Assembly: GCA_018335585.1 (NCBI GenBank)
Contig: JAGXRZ010000010.1
Coordinates: forward strand, 1 to 64,000
DNA: 64,000 nt
Direction of reading: 5' to 3'
Source: Selenomonadales bacterium
Lineage (GTDB): Bacteria > Bacillota > UBA994
The notes below the pieces were generated by a model. It searched no databases and was not told the DNA's origin. It saw only the letters and a list, made by a program, of their open reading frames with translations. Positions 1 to 7,517 of this stretch are shown piece after piece. Position numbers and translations under genes: made by a program. Within the stretch, counting starts at the first letter, position 1, and each line of letters starts with the position of its first letter.

Positions 1-1
1 T

Positions 2-304
2 ATCGCCAACCGGACGATTCTGCAGTCGGCTGTCGAGCGGTACAACATTGACAACGGTAATTGGCCGGTAACAGGGCGGGCTCTGCCAACGGGAGCCACT
101 GTAGTGCCATTGGTCGGCCCAGATTTAGCCAATTATCTACAAGGGGGTGTGTTGCCTCCCGTGAACGTTGCAAGTATGGGTGATCCTGATGGGACGGGCC
201 CGTTGACAGGAGATACACTCACTACTCACCGTTGGGGCATTAACGCTGCTGGTGTGGTCATAATTGTGAACGCCGCCGGTGATGCAGTCGTGTGGCATCC
301 TTAA
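2..304 (+). CDS. Type IV pilin / pseudopilin, C-terminal fragment
   Basis: The reading frame is open from the left edge and ends at a TAA at 302-304; the N-terminal methylation motif lies outside the window. The visible part begins IANRTILQSAVERYNIDNG, which resembles the segment after the long N-terminal helix of PilE/GspG-type pilins, where a run of polar helix leads into a 'Y..DNG.WP' turn. The tail has short beta-strand-like stretches (WGINAAGVVIIVNAAGDAVV). It is followed by peptidase, minor pilin and pilMNO genes, which supports a pilus role. Whether it is a major or minor pilin cannot be judged from the fragment. Confidence 0.65.
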   Translation: MANRTILQSAVERYNIDNGNWPVTGRALPTGATVVPLVGPDLANYLQGGVLPPVNVASMGDPDGTGPLTGDTLTTHRWGINAAGVVIIVNAAGDAVVWHP

Positions 305-322
305 CTGCTACGAAGACCCCGA

Positions 323-348
323 CCCTGCCATGGGGCAGGGCTTTCTTT
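323..348 (+). terminator. Rho-independent terminator after the pilin gene
   Basis: A 7 bp GC-rich stem (CCCTGCC at 323-329, GGCAGGG at 334-340) with a four-base loop is followed by CTTTCTTT. It lies 19 bases after the pilin stop codon. Confidence 0.8.
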
Positions 349-364
349 ATTATGGAGCCACCTG

Positions 365-404
365 CCTGCGGGGATGCCGTGCGTCTTACGCAGGTCTTTG
401 TTTT
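365..404 (+). terminator. Possible second terminator hairpin
   Basis: CCTGCG (365-370) pairs with CGCAGG (389-394), and an inner stem GATGC/GCGTC (373-377, 381-385, one G-T pair) extends it; TCTTTGTTTT follows. It would back up the stronger hairpin 25 bases upstream, or be a leader structure of the peptidase gene. Confidence 0.45.
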
Positions 405-504
405 GGGTCGATTCTTGGTTAGGAGGAAATGCAGGAACCTTGTCAAGCGGTGTCGAAGATTGACGATAGCGTGAAAACGCATTGCCAGGGCGGGAGTTGA
501 GTTT

Positions 505-1236
505 GTGCCTTTTGTGTTTGCCGCAGTAGGGTCGTTTCTTAATGTGGTTATCTACCGCTTGCCGCGCGGCCAAAGCGTGGTTACGCCGCGCTCGCAGTGC
601 CCAAACTGCGGGCATATGCTGAATTGGGTCGATTTAGTGCCCATACTTTCGTATCTGATGCTTAGAGCGCGTTGCCGCTACTGCAGGGCTAGGATTCCGC
701 TCCGCTACGCAGCTATCGAGGCACTAAGCATGGTTAGTTTAAGTCTGGTCTGGTACAATACGGGCAATATCCTGCGCTGGCCTTATGTGGTGTTGGCGGC
801 GCTCTTGATTGCCATCACCTTTATTGACTACGACCACTACTATATACCAGATAAGCTGCTGCTTGTCGGTGGGGGTGCGTGGGTTGGCTTACGCGCATTC
901 CTCCCGTTTATTGACCCCCCGCGCGCATTGCTTGGGCTTGCCCTCGGCTTCGCCGTGATGTTGGTGATTTACTTGTTGGCGCGCGGCGGCATGGGCTTTG
1001 GCGATGTTAAGCTGACTGCGTTGCTCGGGTTGTACCTTGGCCCGGCACCTGTCATGCTTACGCTTCTTCTGTCATTTGTTGTCGGAGCGACAGCAGGGAT
1101 TTTGCTTATGATATTGAAATTAAAGGGCAGAAAGGATATGCTCCCTTTCGGCCCCTTTCTTGCTTTAGGTGCCTTTTTCACAATGTTGTGTGGCCCTGCC
1201 ATTATTTTGTGGTATACTCAAGTGATAGGGTTGTAG
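505..1236 (+). CDS. pilD: Prepilin peptidase / N-methyltransferase (A24 family)
   Basis: This inner-membrane aspartic protease would cleave the leader of prepilins after the conserved Gly and, in the bifunctional form, methylate the new N-terminus. The 243-residue protein starts with the family signature GSFLNVVIYRLP and carries the two CxxC pairs of the N-terminal cytoplasmic loop (C32/C35, C57/C60). The candidate catalytic aspartates are in FIDYD (about 108-110) and GFGDVK (D167), and the rest is a series of hydrophobic segments. The GTG at 505 is the only usual start in frame after an upstream stop, with GGGAG eight bases before it. It lies among pilin genes, so its substrates are probably the neighbouring GFTLVE, GLTLIE and GFTIIE proteins. 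Confidence 0.93.
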   Translation: MPFVFAAVGSFLNVVIYRLPRGQSVVTPRSQCPNCGHMLNWVDLVPILSYLMLRARCRYCRARIPLRYAAIEALSMVSLSLVWYNTGNILRWPYVVLAALLIAITFIDYDHYYIPDKLLLVGGGAWVGLRAFLPFIDPPRALLGLALGFAVMLVIYLLARGGMGFGDVKLTALLGLYLGPAPVMLTLLLSFVVGATAGILLMILKLKGRKDMLPFGPFLALGAFFTMLCGPAIILWYTQVIGL

Positions 1237-1240
1237 TGAG

Positions 1241-1470
1241 GGTCGCTTGTCCCTTGTCGCTTGTCGCTTGTGGGTGCCGCTAGTGAGCTGTGAGCTTTGA
1301 GCGGTGAGCGAAGAGGGGTGGACAGGTGAAAGGTGGAAAGGTCAAAGGGAAACCGGGCACCATCGCGACACCGCTCCACTAAGCACTAGGCACTGGGCAC
1401 TAGGCACGCGCGCCACTCTTGCCTCTTGCTTCTCATATCTTGCCTCTTGCTTCTCATATCTTGCCTCTTG
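1241..1470. repeat. Mosaic short-tandem-repeat island A (reverse orientation)
   Basis: The gap before the first minor pilin gene is almost entirely short repeats: 8 bp cgcttgtc-type units (1243-1271), gtgagc-type units (1284-1311), the island core in reverse complement (about 1319-1379), cactaggcactgggc units (1380-1407), and 2.5 copies of a 21 bp unit starting gcctcttgcttctc (from about 1420). The last copy ends just before the AAAGGAG of the next gene. The same modules recur in islands B to H. Confidence 0.85.
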
Positions 1471-1487
1471 TAGAAAGGAGCCTTACC

Positions 1488-1862
1488 ATGTCGGCATGCA
1501 CGCGCTTGCGCCGCAGGAATGGTTTTACGCTGGTGGAAGTGCTGGTATCCGTGGCGATGCTTGGTATACTCGTATTGCCGCTTATGGGCATCTTTACGCA
1601 GAGCCTGCGCTCGGTGCACGCTGGCAGGGCACAGGTGACGGCGGCCTTTCACGCGCAACGGCTGATGGACGACTTTGTTTTGGCCGATGCCGCAGGACGC
1701 GTGCCGCTTGGCCGCACTGCCATTGACGGTACCTTTTCGTTTGAGCGCGCCGTGCGCACGCACCCGGGAACGGGACTAACCGAAGTAGTGATTACAGTGT
1801 TTTGGCAACAGGGAGCGATAGCGAGAACGCTGAGGGTGGTGAGCCTAGTTGCGCCGCGCTGA
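1488..1862 (+). CDS. Prepilin-type minor pilin (PilV/GspI-like)
   Basis: A 124-residue protein with a basic leader and the prepilin motif [14 protein letters not shown], with cleavage expected between Gly and Phe, followed by a hydrophobic helix of about 20 residues. It would be processed by the peptidase encoded just upstream and join the pilus or pseudopilus. ATG 1488 is chosen because AAAGGAG lies 7 bases upstream and it gives a normal short leader; the longer open frame runs into the tandem repeats of the gap. The stop overlaps the next gene by 14 bases. The family assignment within the minor pilins is by position and size only. Confidence 0.82.
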   Translation: MSACTRLRRRNGFTLVEVLVSVAMLGILVLPLMGIFTQSLRSVHAGRAQVTAAFHAQRLMDDFVLADAAGRVPLGRTAIDGTFSFERAVRTHPGTGLTEVVITVFWQQGAIARTLRVVSLVAPR

Positions 1863-2334
1863 AGCAGGCTTGACCTTAATTGAGATGTTAGTGGCGGTCG
1901 GCACGATGGGGCTTGTGGCTGTAATTGTGGCCTCGCTCTTTGCCCAAGGGATGCACACCTACAGCGCCGGACAGGCCGCGGGCTTAGTAATTGCCGATGT
2001 GCGTTTTGCCGTCGAGCAAATCGCCACGCGCTTGAGAGAGGCTCGGCCCGATCATGTTGTGGTCGCCGACGCCGGACGTCAGATAACTTTTCAGGTGTGG
2101 GACAGAACGCTTCTTCCCCCCGGTTGGCGCACGCTGACCTATCGCTTGTCCGGGAACGATATTCGACTCAACGACCAACCTATGGCGTCTTACGTGCAGA
2201 GCTTGCAGTTTATGCTTACGGACGGAGGCCGCGCCGTAACTATCACCGTTACTACAGTAAGCTCCGTCTCCGGCGCTCGCCCCGGCACGGGTCTGCCGTT
2301 TACGTTTACGACGCGGGCGGTGCTCAGGAACTGA
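1849..2334 (+). CDS. Prepilin-type minor pilin (PilW/GspJ-like)
   Basis: A 161-residue protein beginning MRRAEAGLTLIEMLVAVGTM, a short leader with prepilin motif G/LTLIE and hydrophobic helix, then a beta-rich domain. Such proteins form the initiating tip complex of pili together with PilV- and PilX-like partners, and the flanking genes match that set. The TTG start at 1849 lies inside the previous gene (14-base overlap), which suggests translational coupling. No clear Shine-Dalgarno sequence precedes it. Confidence 0.82.
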   Translation: MRRAEAGLTLIEMLVAVGTMGLVAVIVASLFAQGMHTYSAGQAAGLVIADVRFAVEQIATRLREARPDHVVVADAGRQITFQVWDRTLLPPGWRTLTYRLSGNDIRLNDQPMASYVQSLQFMLTDGGRAVTITVTTVSSVSGARPGTGLPFTFTTRAVLRN

Positions 2335-2560
2335 GGGCTGTCAGCTGTCAGCAATCAGCGAGCAGCTATCAGCTATGAGCGCTGAGCTTGAAGGCTTTAG
2401 GCGTTAGGCTCTAGGCGTTAGAAGTGCGGTGGAGCTGAGCTATCGTCCCCCTCCACTAAGTGCGAAGTGCAAAGTGCGAAGTGCGTCCACTGTTCCCCTC
2501 TGCCAGGAGCTAGGAGCCAGGAGCTAGCAGCCTCCCACCCCCCGCCCCCACCATCTCGCG
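2335..2560. repeat. Mosaic short-tandem-repeat island B (reverse orientation)
   Basis: The gap between the two minor pilin genes consists of gctgtcagctgtcagc units (2337-2389), a ttaggcgttag module (2392-2423), a degenerate core-like stretch (2425-2455), agtgcgaagtgc units (2457-2485) and gagctaggagcc units (2502-2528). It ends directly before AAAGGAGG of the next gene. The order matches the reverse complement of island F. Confidence 0.8.
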
Positions 2561-2574
2561 AAAGGAGGCCCCCC

Positions 2575-3816
2575 ATGCATTCGCAGCGCGGTAGCATACT
2601 CGTATTCGTCACTTTGACGGTCGCCATTCTCATGATTGTCGGCGCTACTTTTGCGACGGCTACAACCGCGGAGTACCGTTCTGCCATGCACCACACGCAG
2701 GGGACGCAGGCCTTTTATATTGCCGAGGCGGGGTTGAACTGGGCGCGTCATGGCCTTGGGAACGGCAGCATTGTGCTACCATCGATTGGCATAGAGCAGA
2801 CGCATATACTGTATCGCAGCGCTGCTTTCGGCACGCCGGTGGGCACGCAGGTGCTGGCAGACATTGGCGAAATTGAGGTTGTGGTGCGGCGTCTAACCGC
2901 CTCGCGCATAGAACTGGTAGTCCAGGGGAGGCAGCAACTTGCGCGTCGCACGCTATCCATCCAAGCCGATGAAACAACCGACGTGGACGTTGAAAATGTG
3001 CTTGCTAGGCACCAAGTCGTTGGCGAAGTAAATCTCGGTGAAGAAGCTGAAATCCGCGGGGATATTTCTGCCGGTTCGTTTGTATGGGGGGAGGATGCTA
3101 GGATTATAGATGGGAAGGCCATTATTGGCCCGCCCTTGGCGTCGTTTCGACCGCCTACGTTTGTTTTCCCCAGCGGCCTTACGTCACGGGGAGCGGTGAC
3201 AGTGCGCGAAGGAAGGTCGGCAAGCCTGTCGGTCAATAGCAGTTATACCGACGTGACGGTGCAGGAGGACGGCGTGTTGATAATTAACGTACCGGATGCC
3301 CGCGACGTGGTATTGAGTATCGAAAACCTTACCCTGCACGAGGACGCGCAGATAAACCGTACCGGTGACGGTACAGGGCGTGTTTTGTTGCATATCAGGC
3401 AGAGAATGATCATCGGTGAAGAAGCCCGTATCAACGGCCATATCGAGCGCATGATTGTGTACTATCACGGCACGACACGGTTAACGCTAGGTGAGGACTC
3501 TTCGCTGACGGGGATACTGGTGACCAACAACGCACCGGTAACACTGGCGGAAGGTGCGAGATTAGATGGGCATCTTATTACCGGGGCGACCGAGGTGCGT
3601 GTCAGTGAGGACGCAAGACTCGTCGGTGTGCTCTACGCGCCGCACGCGCGAGTCGATATAGGAGAGGGAGCTCTAGTAGAAGGCGTCTTGATTGCTGACC
3701 GCTTGTTTGTCGGCGAAGAGGGGAAAGTCAACCGCGCAGCCGGCGGTATAGAGAGTTTTACGCCTGCGCTTGGGCTGTGGTCGACTTATAGCTTTCACAC
3801 TTGGGGCAGCAGATAA
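2575..3816 (+). CDS. PilX-like minor pilin with beta-helix repeat domain
   Basis: A 413-residue protein. The N-terminus (MHSQRGSILVFVTLTVAILM) is the PilX type: a hydrophobic helix without the full GFTLVE motif, then FYIAEAGLNWARH, typical of PilX-family N-termini. From about residue 150 the sequence turns into tandem strands of the form 'LGE.A.I.G.I' (for example LGEDSSLTGILV, LAEGARLDGHLI, VSEDARLVGVLY, IGEGALVEGVLI), the spacing expected of a parallel beta-helix such as bactofilins and polymer-forming cytoskeletal domains. It may display this domain at the pilus tip. ATG 2575 has AAAGGAGG at 2561-2568; the longer frame upstream is repeat sequence. Confidence 0.8.
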   Translation: MHSQRGSILVFVTLTVAILMIVGATFATATTAEYRSAMHHTQGTQAFYIAEAGLNWARHGLGNGSIVLPSIGIEQTHILYRSAAFGTPVGTQVLADIGEIEVVVRRLTASRIELVVQGRQQLARRTLSIQADETTDVDVENVLARHQVVGEVNLGEEAEIRGDISAGSFVWGEDARIIDGKAIIGPPLASFRPPTFVFPSGLTSRGAVTVREGRSASLSVNSSYTDVTVQEDGVLIINVPDARDVVLSIENLTLHEDAQINRTGDGTGRVLLHIRQRMIIGEEARINGHIERMIVYYHGTTRLTLGEDSSLTGILVTNNAPVTLAEGARLDGHLITGATEVRVSEDARLVGVLYAPHARVDIGEGALVEGVLIADRLFVGEEGKVNRAAGGIESFTPALGLWSTYSFHTWGSR

Positions 3817-3825
3817 TATCAACAG

Positions 3826-3860
3826 GCATGTAGATAGAGCATGTAGATAGAGATAGAGAG
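3826..3860. repeat. 13 bp tandem repeat before pilM
   Basis: Two perfect copies of gcatgtagataga (3826-3838, 3839-3851) are followed by gatagagagagg, which merges into the purine-rich ribosome binding region of the next gene. Unlike the other islands it uses an AT-richer unit. Confidence 0.7.
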
Positions 3861-3869
3861 AGGGGGCCT

Positions 3870-5390
3870 GTGCGCTTGCACCCGGTGACACAAGAAAACC
3901 AAGAGCTAGCTAAAGTTATCACGCGGAGTGAACGCAACCGGGCCGCTCGCGTCAGGCGCAGCCGTAAGGCATGGGGAGTGGCGGGAATTGTGACCCTCGC
4001 TCTCGTCGCCGCCGTAGTCTACGCGGGCACAGAGCTAGAGAGGCTTTGGCACGCGAGCGCGCTATGGCTAACCGAGATGTGGAACAACTATGCGCACCGC
4101 TTAGACGTCTCTGTCGCGCAAAACGTTTCTGTCGCCTGGTTATGGGTATTTGCACCCCTGGCACTTATCGCCTCACTGACCCTAGGTGTGCGGTACTGGC
4201 GTCGCGTCAGGACACGCTCGGTACCTAGAGCGAGTGTTGCGTCACAAGAACCCGCACCTACTGCAGTTGCGCGCACTCGACCGGAACCCGTGCCGTCATC
4301 TCCCGCACTTACTCCTAAGAAACCGCCGCAGCGCGGTCTGTTTGCGCGACCGGTGCTAGGCATTGATGTCGGAAACTCGCAGATTAAGATGGTTGAGGTC
4401 GTGCCGGGTCAACCGCCGCGCGTCTTACGCTACGCGGTGGTGCCAACGCCGCGGGGCAGCGTAGAAAATGGTTTAATTAGGGACGCCGGAGCCTTAAGCG
4501 CCGCCATTTCCGAGGCCGTAAGTCGCGGCGGCTTCACGACACGCCGCGCCGCGACTACGCTCACGGGACAGAATTTGATGCTAAGGAAGCTCACTCTGCC
4601 CCCGATGCCCAAGCAAGAGCTGCGGGCGGCGATTGACTGGCAAATCGAGCAAGTGCTACAGCTAAACCGCGAGGATACTCTGACGGATTTTGCCGTCATG
4701 CCAGCTCGCGCGGGCGAACCTAATACCGTAATCTTAGTCGCCATGCAGCGCGAGCCCATCATTAACTTCGTAGATTTTATGGCTAACGCGGGATTTGAGA
4801 TTATCCGCGTCGACATTGAGCCTTTGGCCATGTTTCGCTCCGCCCTCCTAGCGACGCAGTCTAATGTTAAGCGCGGCACGCACGTCGTCCTAGATTTTGG
4901 CGCGGGCACCACTAATCTAAGTGTGTTTCGTGAAGGTGTGCTGCAGACGGCGCGCGTGATTGCCATAGGCGGTAACCAGCTGACGCGCGCCATTATGCTG
5001 GAGCACCAGTTAGACTTCGAGCAGGCCGAGAAGGAAAAGATTGAGCATGGGCTTACGCCCGACAGACCACATTTTGCGCTGCTGGCCCCCGTGCGCGACC
5101 GTCTGTTTGGGGAAATAAACACTACGGTTAACTTCTATCTCACAGAAAATAAAGGCGTAACCATTGACACAGTGCAGGTGGCCGGGGGCAATAGTTTGCT
5201 CCCCTTCTTCACGGCCCAACTTGAGGAAAGTATCCGCCATGCGGTGCGCAGTGACCAGAAGGACTTTCGCGTGAACATCACTAATCCACTTACGCGTATG
5301 GCTCACGGCGTCTCGGCGGAAGACCTCGACTGGTACGGGGCTTCCCTGTGTGTCGCGATTGGCCTAGCGCTAGGGGAGGTTGTGCCGTGA
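3870..5390 (+). CDS. pilM: PilM, actin-like type IV pilus assembly ATPase, with extra membrane anchor
   Basis: PilM is normally a cytoplasmic actin-fold protein of about 350 residues that binds the N-terminal tail of PilN. This protein has 506 residues. Residues about 158-506 are the PilM domain: GIDVGNSQIKMVE at the first nucleotide-binding motif, PPMPKQELRAAIDWQIEQ, LDFGAGTTNLSV as the second phosphate motif, and VAGGNSLLP near the end. Residues 1-155 are an addition: a basic cytoplasmic start, two hydrophobic segments (about 35-53 and 88-108) and a proline-rich linker (118-153). The GTG at 3870 is the start, with a G-rich run just upstream. The stop overlaps pilN (GTGA). The anchor is the odd part; I see no frameshift that would split it off. 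Confidence 0.9.
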   Translation: MRLHPVTQENQELAKVITRSERNRAARVRRSRKAWGVAGIVTLALVAAVVYAGTELERLWHASALWLTEMWNNYAHRLDVSVAQNVSVAWLWVFAPLALIASLTLGVRYWRRVRTRSVPRASVASQEPAPTAVARTRPEPVPSSPALTPKKPPQRGLFARPVLGIDVGNSQIKMVEVVPGQPPRVLRYAVVPTPRGSVENGLIRDAGALSAAISEAVSRGGFTTRRAATTLTGQNLMLRKLTLPPMPKQELRAAIDWQIEQVLQLNREDTLTDFAVMPARAGEPNTVILVAMQREPIINFVDFMANAGFEIIRVDIEPLAMFRSALLATQSNVKRGTHVVLDFGAGTTNLSVFREGVLQTARVIAIGGNQLTRAIMLEHQLDFEQAEKEKIEHGLTPDRPHFALLAPVRDRLFGEINTTVNFYLTENKGVTIDTVQVAGGNSLLPFFTAQLEESIRHAVRSDQKDFRVNITNPLTRMAHGVSAEDLDWYGASLCVAIGLALGEVVP

Positions 5391-5908
5391 AAATCAACCT
5401 GCTGCCGCTCGCACGGCAGAGGCAACCGTTTCCCTACCGTGCTATTCTCATTGCGGTGGTATGCGTGTTGTGTGTGGCGGCACCTGTTACTGCCTATAGC
5501 TATCGCCTGCTGCAAAACGTGCAGAGCCTCCGGAATGAGGTCGCCGGCCTGAAAGCGCGGTCAGATGCATTAGGGACGCTTGAGCCCCTGCTCTTGGAGT
5601 ATGCGCGCTTGGAGCAAGAACTGCGGCGTGTGCGCGGCGAAGCTGTCCCCGAAAATGTCAAGCTGGTACCTTTCCTGGACGAGCTGGCGCGGCTTCTACC
5701 TGATCGCGTCTTTGTCACCGACTTAAGTATCGACGAAACGGGTATGCGGCTGAGTGGCGTAACGCCGTCTTACGCTTTGGCGGCAGAGTTTCTGCGAGTC
5801 TTAGCCGGCTCAGATTTGTTCGCGGAACCGGTGCTTAGCGTATTGCAGGCAGATGATCTGGGGCACCGCTTCGAGCTTACGGTAGAGATTAGGGCGGGGG
5901 AACAATGA
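5387..5908 (+). CDS. pilN: PilN, pilus alignment inner-membrane protein
   Basis: A 173-residue bitopic membrane protein. It starts VKINLLPLARQ, the conserved PilN tail that docks into PilM, followed by a membrane segment (about 18-37), a coiled-coil stretch (SLRNEVAGLKARSDAL to LEQELRRVRGE) and an alpha/beta domain. GTG 5387 overlaps the pilM stop by four bases and has AGGGGAGG seven bases upstream; starting further upstream would lose the conserved 'KINLLP' terminus. It forms the periplasmic-side alignment complex with PilO. Confidence 0.9.
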   Translation: MKINLLPLARQRQPFPYRAILIAVVCVLCVAAPVTAYSYRLLQNVQSLRNEVAGLKARSDALGTLEPLLLEYARLEQELRRVRGEAVPENVKLVPFLDELARLLPDRVFVTDLSIDETGMRLSGVTPSYALAAEFLRVLAGSDLFAEPVLSVLQADDLGHRFELTVEIRAGEQ

Positions 5909-6477
5909 AGCTTAACCGGCGTGAGGGCATACTGCTAGGGTTCCTGTTGGTCGTGTTAACTGGGGCATTGATTTACTTGTACTTGTGGCAGCCCCTGCTC
6001 TCCGAGCAGGCTGCTTTGCGTCACCAGCTAGAGACGCTGACAGGCACGCTCGACAGGCTGGAGCCTTGGGAAGACAAAGAGTCGGAACTTGCGGCGAGGA
6101 TTGAAAATCTACGTGCGCAAATTCGCACGGTGACCGAAGAGCGTGAGCTCGGCATTCCCCTACCCGAATTCTTGACTATGCTCGAAAACGCAGCCGCCGC
6201 GACTGTCGTTAACCTTGAAAGCACGAGCATTGCGGTGGAAGACGTGGGCGCTGTTACGAACATGCAGGTTGCCGGCACCTACCATGACCTCTATCGTTTT
6301 CTCATGCTGCTGGAGGAGCAGGACGAAGCCTTAGTGCTGGAGGCACTGCAGTTTACCGGCACGGGACAGTCTCTGCAAGGGACGCTACAGGTTCGCTTGT
6401 TTAGCGGCGCGGTTATCGGTGAGCCCAAGGTGGGCGGGTTCCCCGGACGCTCGCCTTTTGCGGCGCGTCGGCAGTAG
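5905..6477 (+). CDS. pilO: PilO, pilus alignment inner-membrane protein
   Basis: A 190-residue bitopic protein with one membrane segment (about 9-27), a coiled coil (SEQAALRHQLETL to IENLRAQIRTVTEE) and a small ferredoxin-like C-terminal domain containing 'AGTYHDLYRFLMLLEEQ', the most conserved part of PilO. It pairs with PilN. The ATG overlaps the pilN stop (ATGA), so the M-N-O genes are translationally coupled. Confidence 0.9.
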   Translation: MKLNRREGILLGFLLVVLTGALIYLYLWQPLLSEQAALRHQLETLTGTLDRLEPWEDKESELAARIENLRAQIRTVTEERELGIPLPEFLTMLENAAAATVVNLESTSIAVEDVGAVTNMQVAGTYHDLYRFLMLLEEQDEALVLEALQFTGTGQSLQGTLQVRLFSGAVIGEPKVGGFPGRSPFAARRQ

Positions 6478-6959
6478 TGAGGTGCGAAGTGCGGAGCAGA
6501 GGAAGCGGCTTCACCATAATAGAACTCCTGGCTGTAGTCGGCATTATGGGGGTTCTGGCTCTGCTGGCGGTGCCGAGAGTCAGCGATGCGTTAATTAACG
6601 CAGAACTGCAGTCGACGGTGCGGCAGTTAGCATCGGATGCACACCACGTGCGCCAGCTTGCCATTATGCGAGGCGCTAATACGCGCATGGATTTTCTTAG
6701 GCTCTCCGGACACCCGCATCAAGTGAGGGTGTTTAACGAGCTCTCGCAGGAGATGAGAGAGTACCGTCGCGTATTGCCGGCAAGGATTACATTTGTTACT
6801 GCCGACGAGAACTTTGCCTTTAACTACTTAGGCGAGCCTATCGCTTTCGGCAATCCGACACCGAACTCTACTATTTGGATTCAGGCGTCTAATGGGCGCA
6901 GTATGTACCTTATCTTAAGCATTACCGGCCGCATCCGCATCTCGACTACACCGCCCTAA
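6477..6959 (+). CDS. Prepilin-type minor pilin (FimT/GspH-like)
   Basis: A 160-residue protein with leader MRCEVRSRGSG and motif G/FTIIELLAVVGIMGVLALLAVP, then a domain with 'LQSTVRQLASDAHHVRQLAIMRG', which resembles the FimT/GspH pattern of a helix followed by beta strands. The GTG start at 6477 overlaps the last base of the pilO stop. GTG 6489 would be an alternative giving a shorter leader. The first codons (gtgcgaagtgc) look like one of the intergenic repeat units, possibly by chance. Confidence 0.85.
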   Translation: MRCEVRSRGSGFTIIELLAVVGIMGVLALLAVPRVSDALINAELQSTVRQLASDAHHVRQLAIMRGANTRMDFLRLSGHPHQVRVFNELSQEMREYRRVLPARITFVTADENFAFNYLGEPIAFGNPTPNSTIWIQASNGRSMYLILSITGRIRISTTPP

Positions 6960-6983
6960 CCAACTTGTAGGGACGTGACAACC

Positions 6984-7514
6984 ATGATTGTGCTAATCGG
7001 CATGATGGGGAGCGGCAAGAGCAGCGTAGGTAGGGTCATCGCCCGCTCGCTCAACCTCTTGACCATCGACCTCGACCGAGAAATAGAGCGCCGCACCGGG
7101 CTGTCTGTGGCCGAGATTTTTGCTATCCATGGCGAGCCTTACTTCCGCCAAGTGGAGGAGGAAGCGCTGCTACGCTTGGCCCAGGCAGGGAAGCCGCTGG
7201 TGTTGTCGCTAGGCGGCGGGGCTGTGTTATCCGAGCGCGGTATGGAGGCGCTTAAACACAAGGCGCGAGCTGTCATCTATTTGCAGGCCTCCGTGCCGGA
7301 GCTACTCGCCCGCCTTAAGCGCAGCCGCATCAAGCGACCGCTACTTGAGAACGCGGCAGACCCCCATGCGCGCTTGGTGGAGCTATTGCACGTGCGCCGT
7401 CCGCTCTATGAGCGTTACGCCGACTTCACAGTCGATACGGACGGCAAGCTCTTGGCGGATGTAGCACAGGAAATCCTAGGGGTATTAGAATCTTACTCAA
7501 AGGGGTGTAGATAA
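6984..7514 (+). CDS. aroK: Shikimate kinase
   Basis: This enzyme phosphorylates the 3-hydroxyl of shikimate with ATP in aromatic amino acid synthesis. The 176-residue protein has the P-loop GMMGSGKSS (6-14), the shikimate-binding DLDREIERRTG, the SLGGGAV loop and the lid/adenine residues RPLL and RRPLYERYADF. ATG 6984 is preferred over GTG 6975 because AGGGA at 6969-6973 is correctly spaced only for the former. It begins the aroK-pepP-efp group that flanks spoIIIA in many Bacillota. Confidence 0.93.
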   Translation: MIVLIGMMGSGKSSVGRVIARSLNLLTIDLDREIERRTGLSVAEIFAIHGEPYFRQVEEEALLRLAQAGKPLVLSLGGGAVLSERGMEALKHKARAVIYLQASVPELLARLKRSRIKRPLLENAADPHARLVELLHVRRPLYERYADFTVDTDGKLLADVAQEILGVLESYSKGCR

Positions 7515-7517
7515 CTA

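Noticed and set aside
421-504. Short peptide gene between the pilin and pilD (ATG near 429)
   Set aside because: AGGAGG is only two bases before the ATG and the 23-codon product (MQEPCQAVSK...) has no recognisable features.
1304-1726. Long open frame through the repeat island into the first minor pilin gene in another frame
   Set aside because: It consists of repeat-derived sequence (ASCFSYLASCFSYLASC) and then an out-of-frame reading of the minor pilin gene; no ribosome binding site.
2467-2574. N-terminal extension of the PilX-like gene
   Set aside because: The extra codons are translated repeat island sequence; AAAGGAGG and a normal PilX start are at 2561-2577.
4430-5122. Minus-strand frame of 230 codons inside pilM
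   Set aside because: Serine/arginine-rich antisense shadow of a well-supported gene; no family resemblance.
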